Positions 11,731 to 23,681 of a DNA stretch of 64,000 nt are shown here, in pieces; positions within the stretch are counted from its first letter, which is position 1, and each line of letters begins with the position of its first letter. The notes below the pieces were generated by a model that was not told the origin of the DNA, did no database searches, and worked only from the letters and a program-made list of their open reading frames with translations. The stretch lies in the NCBI RefSeq assembly GCF_035046485.1, contig NC_085137.1:441692334-441756333 (forward strand), in the 5' to 3' direction. Both the position numbers and the translations under genes were made by a program. This DNA comes from Aedes albopictus (lineage: Eukaryota; Arthropoda; Insecta; Diptera; Culicidae).

Positions 11731-12196
11731 TAGGGTAAATTGCGTATTTTGGCAGTTTTGTTCTCTTCGTCATGGGGGATTTTTGAAAGCTATTGAACTC
11801 AGAGTACCTAGGTCTCAAATCCTTCCCAACCAAGCTGAATTATACGACCAAGTTTCAGGTAGTTTGGCTGACAAAATCCCTTCATGACGAATAGAACAAA
11901 CCTGCCGATAATATCCATCGTCACCCTATCCTAAACCGATCGGAAATTGAACATCGCTTGCATACCGCTTCGACTAAGCGGGCTTTCGTATTCTTCTACA
12001 TAGAGTGACAAAGGGTATTATCGGCAGGTTTGTTCTCTTCGTCATGAGGGGTTTTTGTGGTCCAAATTGCCTGAAATTTGGGCATATAACTCAGCTTGGT
12101 TGGGAAGGATTTGAGGCCAACTTTGAGATCAACAGGTTTCAAAAAACCCCCCATGACGAAGAGAACAAAACGGCCGAAAATACGTAAGTTCCCCTA
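11731..12196. mobile_element. Palindromic MITE, 466 bp
   Basis: The left end (TAGGGTAAATTGCGTATTTT...CTCTTCGTCATGGGGG) and right end (CCCCCATGACGAAGAGAAC...CCCCTA) are inverted. A second inverted pair (TTCATGACGAATAGAACAAAC and GTTTGTTCTCTTCGTCATGA) sits near the centre. Thus the CTCTTCGTCATG motif appears four times, in alternating orientation. There is no coding capacity. Confidence 0.85.
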
Positions 12197-12276
12197 TTTC
12201 AGTTTACTTTCATAGTGGTATTATAAACGGATTTTTGTATTTTTAACATTCAACACAGGTCTTCTTCTCACTGTTT

Positions 12277-12766
12277 AAAAAAGCGATTATCGGCATGCAA
12301 ACCGCTCATCTTCCGTTCTGATAGTTGGTCACGCAAAGATCTTCGTGGTCGAACTTGAACACGTCCATCACCGGTGATAATAATCGTTCTGGTGGATGCT
12401 CGGATCCAATCAAGATGAACGGCACCTTCCACGGCCGATCTGACGCACCTCACCTTCAGGAGCTTTTACTTCACTTCCTCCGCGGTAATACGGTGGACGG
12501 TGAAACGACCCTTGGCGTCGTAGATCAAAGAGTGAGTCATGAATCCGACCGGGTAGTTGAAGTCAGTGTAAACCTTGCCATCGATCTAGATGTGACGTTA
12601 CAGATCTTGGTAACATCGGTGGTGGTCAAGACGTACTTCAGATGCGAAAGAAAATCACAAGCTTGTGTGGGTCCATGGATGAACGCGAGGCAAAATTGGT
12701 CTGGTCTGGTCCAACATCTTTTTGAGGCGTTCATACGCTCCAAATGTTTCTCCGGTCCCGAGCCAT
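12277..12766 (-). pseudogene. RpS4: Retropseudogene of ribosomal protein S4
   Basis: Read on the minus strand from an ATG at 12764-12766, scattered frames give MARD, NASKRCW, FIHGPTQA (GPHKL region), [27 protein letters not shown] and [14 protein letters not shown]. These follow in order the N-terminal half of eukaryotic RpS4, including its [12 protein letters not shown] segment. Frameshifts and stops are frequent and there is no intron, which points to a processed pseudogene. The remainder, to about 12277, does not clearly follow the RpS4 order and may be rearranged or foreign. RpS4 normally acts in the small ribosomal subunit; this copy cannot encode it. Confidence 0.82.
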
Positions 12767-12894
12767 CTTGACACTTTAGAACGAAAAGGAAACGATTATT
12801 CCGACGGCGCCAGGGTTAATGCAACACTGACTCGAAGATGGCTGTGTTGTCACCCTGGAAAAATATAAACATTATTAGTAATCAATTATGTATT

Positions 12895-15855
12895 AGAATC
12901 CTCCAGGAATTCCTGCAGGAGGACTTCGGGAATTCCTGCAGGAGTTCTGCAGAAGTGTCTTGAAAATTCTTGCAAGAGTTCCACGAGAATTCCTCCAGTT
13001 ATTCGAAGTTTCTCGGGAATTTCTTCAGTAGTTTCTCGGAAACTCCTCCAGCTGTTCCAGTTCCACTAGAATTCTTTCAGGAGCTCCTAGGAAATTCATT
13101 CAGAACTTCCTCGGAAATTTCTCAAGGAGTTTCTAGGGATTTCCTCGAAAATTCATCCAAGAGTTCCTCGGAAATTTCTCGGGAGTTACTCTGGGACTTT
13201 CTCGAAAATTTATTCAGGAGTTCTTCCAATTCCTCCACGGGCTCTTCAAAAATTCCTTCAGTAGATCCACGGAGGAAATTTCTTCAGGAGTTGTTCTGGA
13301 ATTCTTCCCGAAGTTCCTCGGGATTTGCTGCATGAGTTCTTAAGGAGTTCTTTGGAAACTCCTGGAGCAATGACCGATGATCTCCTGGAGTAATACAAGA
13401 GGAAGTTTTGGATCAATTCCCGTAGAATCCTGGAATAAATCTCGATGATCTCCTGGAGTATTACCAGAGGAACTCCTGGAGCAAATCCCGAGGAACTCTT
13501 GCAGCAATTCCGAAGGAAATCCTGGAGCAAATCCCGATAAACTTCTGGAGGGATTCCAGAGGAACTCCTGGAGGAATTCACGAGAATATTCAAGAGGAAT
13601 TTTCGAGGACATACTAGAGATATTTACAGAGAATTCCTGGATAAATTCCCGGGGACCTCTTAGAGCAAGATATTTCCAAGGATTTCTGGAGCAATTTTCG
13701 AGGAATTCCTTGAGCAATTGCCAGGAAACTCCGTGAGGAATTCCCGAAGAACTCCTGGAGGAATTTCCGAGGAACTTCTTATAGAATTGACGAGGAACTA
13801 CTGGAGGAATTCCAGAGAAACTCTTGGAGGAATTTCAGAGGAACTTGTGGATGAATCTTCAAGGAAATTCTTGATGAACTTCCGGAAAATTTTCCAGAGC
13901 TCTTGGAGGAATTCCCAAGGATCATTTGGAGCAATTCTCAATGAACTTCTTGGAAACTCCTGAAAAAATTCTCGACGAACTCCTGGATGAGTTTCGAACG
14001 AGCTTCAAGAGGAACTTGCGAGTAAATCCAGGAGGAATCCAGGATATTTGGGAGAAATTTCCGAAAAACTCCTAAAGGAACTCCAGCGAAAGTAATTACC
14101 ATGGATCTCCTGCAGGAATTCCGGAGAAACTCTCGGAGGAGTTCCCGAGGTAATCCAGGAGGAGTTTCCGAAGAAATCCAGGAGGAATTACCGAAAATCT
14201 TCTGGAGCAATTATCGAGGAACTGGAGCAATCGCCAGAAAACTCCTGGAGAAATTCTCGAGGAACTCCTGCAAGAATTCACGAGGAACTTCTGGAGGAAT
14301 TTCCGAGGAACTTCTGGATAAATCTTCGAGAAAATTCTTGAGTAACTCCCGGAAAAATTTCCAAGTAACTGGTGGAGGAATTCCCGAAGAACATCTGGAG
14401 AAATTCCCGAGGTAGTCCTAGATAAGTTTCCAAGAAACCCATGGAAGCTTTTCCGCGGAATTCGTGGAGCAATCTGAGGAGCTCTTGGAGGAATTTCTGA
14501 GAAACTCCTGAAGCTATTCCCGAGGAACTTCTGGAGATATTCCTGAGGAAATGCTTGACGAATTTCTGAAGAACTATTGGAGGAATTCAGAGGAACGCCA
14601 CGAGAAATTCCCGAGGAACTCCTGGAGCAACTTGGAACTCCTGAAAAAATTTCCTATGAATTCTTAAAGGAATTTCCGAGGAACTTCTGGAGAAAAAAAT
14701 CCCGGAAACTCTTAAATGAAACCTCGAGGAATCCTTGAGAAATTCCTGAGGAACTCCTGGAAAAATTCCCGATGAATTCTTGAGGAAATTCCCGAGGAAC
14801 TACTGGAGGAATTTAAGAGAAGCTTTTGGAGGAATTTTCGAGGAATTTTTGGAGAAATTCCAGAGGAACTCCTGGAGAAATTCCTGATAAACTCCTGGAG
14901 AAATTTCCGAGGAAGTCCTGGAGGAATTCCGGGGAACGCCTGGAGGAGGAACTCTTGGAGGAATATCCGAGGAACCCTTGAAGAAATTCCCAATAAACTC
15001 CTAGAGGAATTCCCGAGGAACTCCCGGAGGACTTTCCAAGGAACTCCTGGATCAACTTGGAACTGCTGGAAGAATTTTTGAGGAACTCTTGCAAGAATTC
15101 CGCTTGAATTTTTAAAGGAATTCTCGAGGAAGTCCCGGAGAAAAAAATCCCGAAAACTCTTCAATGAATCCTCGAGATAATTCTTGAGAAATTCCTGAGG
15201 AACTCCCGGAAAAATTTCCCAGGAACTCCTGGAGGAATTCCCGAGGAACTTCTGGAGGAATTTCCGAGGAACTCCAGGAGGAATTTCTGAGGAACTCCTG
15301 GAGCAATTTGAAACTGCTGCAAGAATTTCTGAGCAACTCCTGGATCAATCCTCGAGGAAATTCTTGAGAAACTCCTAGAGAAATTTGCAAGGAACTCCTG
15401 GAGGAATTCCAGAGGAATTTCTGGATATATTTCCAAAGATATTTCAGCTGAAATATCCGCTTCTGGCGAACTCCTGAGGAAATTCTCGAGGAACTCCTGC
15501 ATAAATTCTCGAGGATCTCCTGGAGGATCTCCTCAATGAATTCCCAATGAATTGATAGAGGAATTCCCGATGAACTCCTATAGGAATTCCCGAGGAACTC
15601 CTGGAGGAATTCCCGAGGAACTCCTGGAGGAATTCCCGAGGAACTCCTGGAGGAATTCCCGAGGAACTCCTGGAGGAATTCCCGAGGAACTCCTGGAGGA
15701 ATCCCCGAGGAACTCCTGGAGGAATTCCCGATGAATTCTTGAGGAAATTCCCGAGGAACTTCTGGAGGAATTTCCTAGGAACTACTGGAGGAATTTAAGA
15801 GAAACTCTTGGAGAAAATTTTGAAGAATTCCTGGAGGAATTCCCGAGGAACTCCT
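12895..15855. repeat. Long 23-bp EcoRI-rich minisatellite block with internal inversion
   Basis: The consensus on the plus strand is GAGGAACTCCTGGAGGAATTCCC-like, period 23 (starts at 15601 and 15624), cleanest at 15590-15730. From 12895 to about 13340 the repeat is in the opposite orientation (CCTCGGGAATTCCTCCAG type), then it switches. Since 23 is not a multiple of 3, three unit repeats return to frame and all frames are related. This explains many overlapping open frames of up to 150 codons on both strands, none of which is a credible protein. Confidence 0.93.
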
Positions 15856-15861
15856 GGAGAA

Positions 15862-16075
15862 ATTGAGCATGAGCATGAGCATGATTGACCGCCCGCGGTT
15901 GCTCCTCTGTTATTGCAAGGACAACTGCATTTACACAAAGAACCAACAGATGATGCTTGGGATTAGCTTTCTCTTCATTGTGTAAATGCTGGAATCCCAA
16001 TACTTTTCAATAAGCAATACCAGCGCCGGCCGCGTCCGAATGCAGGTCAATTGAGGATAGGGAAGGAAGTGATGA
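15862..16075. repeat. Dispersed repeat beginning with GAGCAT repeats (copy 1)
   Basis: Starts with (GAGCAT)3, continues through GTTGCTCCTCTGTTATTGCA, GGATTAGCTTTCTCTTCATTG and GGCGCCGGCCGCGTCC to GGATAGGGAAGGAAG. A diverged copy follows the next minisatellite block at 17755. Both copies directly adjoin 23-bp minisatellite, so they may be one compound repeat. Confidence 0.6.
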
Positions 16076-16880
16076 CGTGATTCTCGCTTAGGCCAATAAC
16101 CGAGGAATTCTCTGCGTTACTACGAGAAATCACTAGGAGTTTGGACAGGGGAAATGGAGATGTGTTGAGGATTTTGTCGTGGTAAACGAGTGTAATGTTT
16201 TGATTCGCGATTAATAATGCGCTCGCGAAGAAATACCCTTCTAAACCTTGGACGACGAACGCGATCTTTTGTGCCTCAAAACTCACCCTACATAAGTTAT
16301 TCATTCGCAACTAAGGAGAACACAATGCTAAACACCGACGCATCTGTAGTTTGCGTTTCCGCGCGAGACAATGCTGAACACGATCAATTCACAAGTATTA
16401 ACAAAATAACACGTGATAAATAAATCAGAAAGATCTTACCGCATGGTTCGCCGTCTATCTTTTACCGACCTTCTCTTTTTCCAGAAATTCATGCAACCTT
16501 TATTTGAGTCAACACATTTATTCATTTGGACTAAAATATTACAAATGTCGACACCGAAGATGACGAACCATTCAAATTGTTGTGTTCATGCAAAAAATGA
16601 AAGGAAATTATTTATTATCAACTAAATGTGCATTTGGAACTAGCGCCGACACATGACGTGACGAACTTTCCAATATTTGTTAGATAAATACACAAAAAGC
16701 AGAGCAGAATTGTATAAATCCTTTAGCATTAATTATTATTATTATTATTGTTATGATAAAATGGAAAGAGCTCACCAATTAACATCCTTCGAAGTGTCCA
16801 GTGCGTATGTGCTACAGCATCTTCCACTAACTGGCCTCTTCTCCGAAATCACACTGAACCACTACAACTACACACGGGTA
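16076..16880. other. No gene recognised
   Basis: Contains short open frames without motifs. A small (TTA)n run lies near 16733-16748. Confidence 0.4.
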
Positions 16881-17292
16881 CGACGATGTGGACATTCAAA
16901 TTGACGACGACGCAGCCGGTCCGAATAAAAAAGCGGCTTTTTCACTTTGCCTCAAAAATCACACTAAACCGCCCCGTACGAAGATGAGCACAGCCAAATC
17001 TGCGACGACGACGACGCGGCAGCCCCAAATGAAAAAAATGGCCTATTCACTTTGCCTCCAAAATCACGAAGATGAGCACAGTCAAATAGACGACGACGAC
17101 GGACGATCCGAATGAAAACGCGGCCTGTACACTTTGCCTCCAAAAACTCAAAGCGGCATTTCGACGTTGCCTCTAAAACACACTAAACTGCCCTGTACGA
17201 AGATGAGCACTGTGAAATAGTCGACGACGACGACGACGCGCTCGCGGCCGAACCAAATGAAAAAAGCGGCATTTCGGCGTTGCCTCCAAAAA
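16881..17292. repeat. Diverged ~110-bp tandem repeats rich in (GAC)n
   Basis: Four or so imperfect units share CACTTTGCCTC(A/C)AAAA, CACACTAAAC(C/T)GCCC, TACGAAGATGAGCAC and a (GAC) trinucleotide run. The trinucleotide runs and TTTGCCTCC motifs repeat near 16936, 17046, 17128 and 17273. The open frames here are repeat artefacts. Confidence 0.7.
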
Positions 17293-17294
17293 CA

Positions 17295-17754
17295 CACTCA
17301 ATTCCCAAGGAACTCCTGGAGAAATTCCTGATAAACTCCTGGAGAAATTTCCGAGGAAGTCCTGGAGGAACGCCTGGAGGAGAAACTCTTGGAGGAATTT
17401 CCGAGGAACTCCTGGAGAAATTCCCGATAAACTCCTGGAAGAATTTCCGAGGAAGTCCTGAAGGAAATCCCGGGGAACTCCTGCGTCAATTCCCGAGGAT
17501 CTCCTTAATGAATTCCCAATGAACTCATAGAAGAATTTCCGAGGAACTCCTGGAGGAATTCCCGAGGAACTTCTGAAGGAATTCCCGAGGAACTCTTGGA
17601 GGAATTCCCAAGGATCTTCTGGAGCAATTTGGAACTGCTGGAAGAATTTCTAAGGAACTCCTAAATTAATCCTCGAGGAAATTCTAGAGAAACTCCCGGA
17701 GAAATTTCCAAGCAACGCCAGGAGGAAATCCCGAGGAACGTCTGGAGATATTGC
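17295..17754. repeat. 23-bp minisatellite block
   Basis: Same family and orientation as the main 13.3-15.9 kb block (GAGGAACTCCTGGAGGAATTCCC type). Confidence 0.88.
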
Positions 17755-17955
17755 ATGAGCATGAGCATAGATGATTGCACAATTCGTAGTTGCTGCTCCG
17801 TGATTGACCAGAGCAATCGAAATTGCACAAGGAACCAATGAATAGGGCTTCGGATTAGCTTACTATTCTCAATGAACACAGTTCGAGAGCTCTAGACTTT
17901 AGTAAGGTCAATAACGGCGCCGGCCACGTCCTTACGGTCATCAAGGATGGGAAGG
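17755..17955. repeat. Dispersed repeat beginning with GAGCAT (copy 2)
   Basis: TGCATGAGCATGAGCATAG, then CGTAGTTGCTGCTCCGTGATT, GGATTAGCTTACTATTCTCA and GGCGCCGGCCACGTCC, diverged from the copy at 15862 in the same order and orientation. Confidence 0.6.
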
Positions 17956-18168
17956 AATGTTAGTGAGACAAACGTTGTTTTAAGGACCGCGAATCGCTGC
18001 ATCTCCACGTTTGTCTCAGGAAGGAATTTTTGTTAGTAGGGTAGGGTACATTGTCAATCTAGGAGTCACCTATGGTTGGTGATGTGATCTGACAACGGAT
18101 CAATAAACACTAACTTTCGCGTACAACCGTCCACTTTTCTATACGAAAACATATCTAATCAAAGAAAT

Positions 18169-18423
18169 CAGGCCAAACATTTCAATAGGTCCTATCTGCA
18201 TTTGAGAGGCTCTCTTTGTTCACTCTCTCTTTCAATTATTGCAATGTAATGGTACACTTTTCAACTATTTTTGCAGTACAAATCAAAAGACGATTGTTTT
18301 GACCATCGTTCAATGCAAGGAAACAATCATAATACAAATAAACAGCTGAGATATTAATGAAAGAGAGGGAAACCAAAGAGAGCCTCTCTTCTGTAGATAG
18401 GACCTTTAGACATGTTTGGCCTG
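18169..18423. mobile_element. Palindromic MITE-like element, 255 bp
   Basis: CAGGCCAAACAT and TAGGTCCTATCT with GAGAGGCTCTCTTTG on the left are mirrored by CAAAGAGAGCCTCTC, AGATAGGACCT and ATGTTTGGCCTG on the right. No protein. Confidence 0.7.
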
Positions 18424-18646
18424 AAATCCTGTCGCGCGTGTCCACTCCATTAGGGAGCAGAAACTTTGAGCCCATTCCACACAGGAATAAACTGAACGCA
18501 ACAGAGGACATCAATAATCCAAACCATATGCATTCACAGCATGGAACAACACAATACTAAACACTAAACACCCGCACATCTATTGTTTTCGTTTTCGCAC
18601 TAGACAATTACGAACGCGAACGATTATGTTGCGATACTCACCCCAT

Positions 18647-18758
18647 AGGGCACTGCACTATTTTGATTTTGTAAGGGATTTTGACGTTTCTTGGCCTTGT
18701 TGTTTACAAAATTTCTGTAAGAGTGAAAGAGAAGGAGAGAATTTCATGCAGTGCCCTA
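18647..18758. mobile_element. Short MITE, GGGCACTGCA family
   Basis: TA-flanked, about 112 bp, ends GGGCACTGCA and TGCAGTGCCC. It contains TTGTTTACAAAATTTCTGT and AGTGAAAGAGAAGGAGAGAA. An inverted-orientation relative sits in a Copia LTR at 42818-42926, which shows an active or formerly active family. Confidence 0.85.
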
Positions 18759-18896
18759 TACAGGAGCGATGCATGCACAGCAAAGAACAACGCGATACTC
18801 TCGACCATTTTTCCTCACTTAAATAATCCGAACCACCCCTAATGGAACAAATTTCGGCACTAACATACGCGTCCCATATGCCATAAACTAGCTGTA

Positions 18897-19145
18897 CAGC
18901 TTCCGCTCGATAACTGGGCTTTGTCGACAGTCCAGTAAGCGAGCGCCGCTCGATAACTGGACTGAGCTTCCGGAGCCGGAGGCTATTGTTATATTTTGTT
19001 TTGTATATCGATTTGTAAAATGTGAGGTTATATTTCGCTTATTTTTGACAGATAACTGCTTTTAAACTGAACTTTGCCCCAGTTATCGAGCGCCCAGTTA
19101 AAAAGCAGTCCAGTTAAACAGCAGTCAGTTATCGAGCGGATGCTG
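18897..19145. mobile_element. MITE with CAGCTTCCGCTCGATAACTG ends, TA TSD
   Basis: The left end CAGCTTCCGCTCGATAACTG is mirrored by CAGTTATCGAGCGGATGCTG. TA lies at 18895-18896 and 19146-19147. Removing it restores the 5' target duplication of the Y repeat, so it inserted after Y did. Confidence 0.85.
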
Positions 19146-20376
19146 TATATGTAATTTCATTTTTAATTTTCATTTTGCAGCAATTGGTGGGGCGATGAGA
19201 GCGCAAATCAGTCCAAATCCGATGATAAGGAGGGGTAATGGCTGAATAGTAGGGTGTCCCAAAAAAGAAAAAGTGTCAAAAAGTTAACTTGCTCACCCTT
19301 AGAATGATAGATTAGGGTCCTAGCAACAATAGTTCCATACATGAAAACTCAATTAAAAATTATTTAGAGGTTGCACGTATCGATTTTATGAAAAATGGAC
19401 GATTTTTGGTTTTTTTTTTTACCAAACAAATGCTAATATGAGTTGAAAAATAAAAGAAATAAAAGTCATCAATCTCAGTAAATCATAGATTTGGGTCCCG
19501 CAAACAAAGTTTGGAGGGAGTTTAGGTCATCAACGCTGATTTTATATATTTGGCAAAGGTTAAAATATCAAAAAATTGTGATTTTTTCACAAAATTTTTC
19601 AAAAATGCTCATTTTATAAGGATTTTAAAAATTTTCCTGCGATTCGCATTTCCCTTATTTTATTGCAAATTTTATGTAGATTATTTCGGCTGAAGACAGT
19701 TTTGAACTATCTCTATCATGAGCTGAGATATCGGCATAATAATGATAACACAATCAATGAAAAAATCGTGTTTTCTTACGTTAATCAAATTTGTTCACTA
19801 GTATCCATGACTACCATGCAATTAAAACAACACACGACAAATGATTTACATGATAGTACGTGCAGGTGTACATTTTTGAAGAATTTCAGGAATTATTGGG
19901 TTGCTTTGATCATTACTGATTGATACTGCATGACAGTAACAATATGTAAAGGTTTTGAGAGTTAATCGTTTTATATCTACATATGCTGAACATAACTTTC
20001 ACACCCGCTTTGTGGATACGAAAGATTTTTTTCTTCTTAGATTTCATCTGTTGATCAGATAGCAATAGCAAGCCACCGATTCAAAACTTGTAAATTTTGG
20101 TTGAAAATTATGTTTCAACAAGTAAGCTGCGAAGCAGAAAGATTTTAACATTGACATTTCTTAGGTTAACACCTCTTGTAGCATATTAGGCCAGTCACTA
20201 AGTTATATATACTTTTTTGAATAATAGTGGAATCTTAACATCCTGATAATTTCTGAAAACCAACCCTAGATGCAAATATGTGCGCTAATGGTTTGCTTTT
20301 AAAATCAAATTATATAATAGATCTCAATATCGTGTAAAGAATTAGCTTTAGTTAAAATTCATTTTCATTTTCATTT

Positions 20377-20481
20377 TCATTTTGCAGCATTTGGTGGGGC
20401 AATGAGAGCGCAAGTCAGTCCAAAGCCGATGATAAGGAGGGGTAATGGCTGAATAGTCTTTGCTGACCACATAAACGCCAT
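20377..20481 (-). CDS. 34-residue hydrophobic open frame in Y copy B
   Basis: A minus-strand ATG at 20479-20481 opens a 34-codon frame ending in TGA at 20377-20379. It includes PLPLLIIGFGLTCALIAPP, which would be a single membrane-spanning helix. In Y copy A the same frame is cut by element X. A small membrane-protein 3' exon captured by retroposition is possible, as is chance. Expression and function are unknown, and I do not recognise the family. Confidence 0.25.
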   Translation of the reverse strand: MAFMWSAKTIQPLPLLIIGFGLTCALIAPPNAAK

Positions 20482-21304
20482 GGGATAGGAAAAGGGTATT
20501 TTGGTGTGGGATTAGGGTGTTGGTACAGACTTGACAATATCAATGCTATTCAGATGCAAAATAATTTTAAGGCTCAATAGTGAATCGCATACCTTCCAAA
20601 ACCAAAAAAACAATAATTCACAAAATACCAAGCAAGTCATAGAAAGAAAAAGCGCCCGATTGTTTATTTTGTCAATGATAACAAACGGAAACTTCTACCC
20701 TCTCCGACTCGCCAGTCACCCTGGAAAAAATGTCCCTTCAGTTCTGGAAAATATATTATTCCCAATTAAGCCTTTTATCGAATTGTCCGCGTGGTCTTGT
20801 AGTACCCCTGCTAGGTAAGAATCAGTCATTGCCATACATATTAAATGCTAGACATGACCCCATGGATAGCATTTGCATATGTAAAAGCTTTGCTGATGTG
20901 ACTTTCCTATTAGGCAATTCTCTCATCTCATGTTTGTCTTCAAAACCTTATCAAGCTTAGAAAATTGAAGTTGATAAACAATACATTACAAGGTTCGAAT
21001 TCCCATAGAATGAGATCATTCATTCGCACTACAACACCATAGGAGATAATACCACATTGGCTGATTACAGTACAAATGTGAAAAATCTCCCTTTTCCCCC
21101 TATCCGCAACCCGGGGACGCGCCCTGTTGGATTTCGAAAGCCTCGGAGAATATTACAAACCTTCAATGGCATTCCCATAAACTAACCCACATTGCCCATT
21201 CAGGGGTCTGACTGGGCCTATTACCCTCCCTCAGTTTGTAATATTCTCTCCAACTTGGAATTATATTTTCCCGACACATAAATGACTTCGACAAATGTTC
21301 GATA

Positions 21305-21521
21305 TAGGGTCTGGGACCATTTGGGCAGGAGCACCTATTTTGGGCACTTGCTGCTGTAACTCAGTCAATTTTGAACCGATTGGCTTGATTTTTGAGACAC
21401 GATCAGCTAGGCACAGTAGCTAGTCATGTTTCAAAATTCAAGTCAATCGGTTTGAAATTGACTGAGTTATAGCAGCAAGTGCCCAAAATAGGTGCTCCTG
21501 CCCAAATGGTCCCAAACCCTA
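21305..21521. mobile_element. Palindromic MITE (TAGGGTCTGGG family) in Y copy B
   Basis: 217 bp, ends TAGGGTCTGGGACCATTTGG and its near complement. The core contains ACTCAGTCAATTTTGAACCG in inverted pairs. TA target. The empty site is visible in copy A (GTTCGATATACTATGCAGC). Confidence 0.9.
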
Positions 21522-23046
21522 CTATGCAGCGTCATGATCAGTATAACTATATCAGATGACTTGAAGATCTGATTCTTACAGAATTGTTTGCCATTGATTA
21601 TACATTCAGCTATTCCAATCATTGCTGCAAAGGCCATCGACCACATGCCTGAAATCAAAGCTTCCTGGAAGATATAATCCAAGCCCAGGGAATTAGCTTT
21701 AGCTTTAGTTAAAATTCGCGAATAAAAAGAAGAAAAAATATCCTAATTTTGTCAACTATAAAACTATATTTCTCTTACAGTTTTTATTAGCTACTAGCTG
21801 TCCCGGAAAACTTTGTCTTGCCAAGCTGTGATGGTTTGATAACTGTCATTGTGGCATAGCACTCTAGATTGGTTTCATTTCGATCATGTTGATTTTCTTC
21901 CCAGTTCATCAAAAATCAGTACTTTACCAATGTTCTTACTTTCTTAGTTGATTTTCGTATTTTTTATTACTTATAAACACAGCCGCCATGAATACGAATC
22001 GAACCATGCAAGAGTCATCCTGATCGGTTCACCCGTTCGTGAGTTTTGTTGCCTCAAAGGAACTTCAAACTCATTTTTATATTATTAGCTATTTTCATTT
22101 AAGTTGTTTTCAATATTAGAGTAATAGTTCTGATATAACTAGAAATAACCTATATGTCTGATTAACAAGAGCACCAAAATCTATTTAAAAAAGGTAAACA
22201 TTGTTGAGCGATCTACACATCATTCAAAATATATCATAGAACACATAGAATTTGATTGTCTCACTTGCGATCACTTATATTATTAAAATTTCGCAGCGTG
22301 GCACTTTTTGAGTCTTTCTTTGAACCGATAAGCACGATCAATGTAAAATTATCAAAGTAACCCAATTATTTTTGAAAATATTCAAAAATGTGTACTTGCA
22401 TAACATAACATGTCAAACACTTGTTATTCGTTTTTTTTCCATGGTAGTCATAGAAACTAATGAACAAAAACAAATAACATAAGAAAATCCGAATTTTTCA
22501 TTGATTGTGTTATCATTATTATGCCGATATCTCAACTCATGATAGAGATAGCTCAAAACTGTCTTCAGCCGAAATAATCTACACAAAATTTGCTATAAAA
22601 TAAGGGAATTGCGAATCGCAGGAAAAATTCCAATATCCTTATAAATTGAGCATTTTTGGAAAATTTGGTGAAAAAAATCACGATTTTTTAATATTTTAAC
22701 CTTTGCCAAATATATAAAATCAGGTTTGATGACCTAAACTCCCTCCAAACTTTATTTGCGGGACCCAGAACTATGATTTACTTTGATTGATGACTTTTAT
22801 TTCTTTTATTTTTCAACTCATATTAGCATTTTTTTTGGTAAAAATACCAAAAATCTTCCATTTTTCATAAAACCGATGCGTGCAACCTCTAAATATTTTT
22901 TGATTGAGTTTTCATGTATGGAACTATTGTTGCTAGGACCCTAATCTATCATTCTAAGGGTGAGCAAGTTAACTTTTTGACACTTTTTCTATTTTGGGAC
23001 ACCCTACTGAATAGTCTTTGCTGACCACATAAACGCCATGGGATAG

Positions 23047-23681
23047 CAAATAGTTATTTATGCAACAAGTTGCAAAATGATGATTTTTTCAGCACGAGTT
23101 GTACATTTATCCAACGAGGCTTGCCGAGTTGGATAAATACGACGAGTGCTGAAAAAATCGAGTTTTGCAACGCGTTGCATACAACATTTTTTGCAATTAC
23201 GAAAAATACTCGCTCCGGATAATCTATATAGCTACACATACATGAAATCAAGAGGTACCACGTGGGAGCATCCATGCGCACCGGCGCAGTTTTTTGTTCG
23301 ATCAGGTAGGCTATGGTGTTGAAGGTGCCACACATTTTCAAGCTCCGTCGTCGTCGTCGTCAATCAGCAACATAAGAAGGAGCAAAAGTAGCTTCAGCTG
23401 CTGCTTCTGCACCTGATCGACGGTCCGAATCGAATCGTTAATAGTCCTGATTTGGATTCGAGCTGCTAATTGGATGTAGGAGCAACAGGTTTATCTACGG
23501 ATATCGCGGTAGTGGGCAAAATGTATGTGATGGCAAAAGTGCCGAAAAGTGCTACTTTTCAGCACTCTTAAGAGTGCCGAAAAGTAGTACTTTTCGACAC
23601 CTTTGCTTTAGTGGAGAAAAGTAGGCCGTTTTATCGTTGCAACCGCGAGTGAAAAGTAGGGTAATAAGCAACGTAATTGCA
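23047..23681. mobile_element. Unclassified ~635-bp insertion in Y copy A
   Basis: Defined by comparison with copy B, where GGGATAGGAAAAGGG is continuous. The insert starts CAAATAGTTATTTATGCAAC and ends AACGTAATTGCAA. It contains a palindrome around TTTTTTCAGCAC(G)AG...GTGCTGAAAAAA (23088-23153) and another of AAAGTGCCGAAAAGTGCTAC type (about 23537-23610), plus a (GTC)n run near 23346. No protein was recognised. Confidence 0.6.

Larger units (their letters stand above)
20361..21689 (-). mobile_element. Retroposon-like repeat Y, copy B, nested in X
   Basis: Flanked by GAATTAGCTTT...AAAATTC direct repeats at 20339-20360 and 21690-21717, the right one with a 6-bp slip (AGCTTT doubled). On the minus strand it runs from CCCTGGGCTTGGATTATATC to a (GAAAAT)n-like tail at its low-coordinate end. 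It is collinear with copy A across about 1.1 kb and carries its own MITE at 21305-21521. Near its 5' end a minus-strand frame (from 21682) encodes GLDYIFQEALISGMWSMAFA and IGIAECIINGKQF, hydrophobic and present in copy A too. The original source gene or LINE is not identified. Confidence 0.82.
19250..23006. mobile_element. Element X: long-TIR palindromic DNA element, 8-bp TSD
   Basis: The ends are TAGGGTGTCCCAAAA and its complement. The 8-bp CTGAATAG occurs at 19242-19249 and 23007-23014, and the uninterrupted sequence in Y copy B (near 20450) confirms the empty site. The arms are homologous over about 680 bp (19250-19925 and about 22330-23006), an unusually long inverted repeat. The interior holds Y copy B (20361-21689) and AT-rich sequence, with no transposase. 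Around 21794 the phrase ACTAGCTGTCCCGGAAAACT resembles a widespread arthropod repeat end, which I cannot place in a family. Confidence 0.85.

Noticed and set aside
20988..21004. tRNA B-box-like GGTTCGAATTCC in Y, suggesting a tRNA-derived SINE
   Set aside because: No matching A box at the right distance and the spacing has an extra base.
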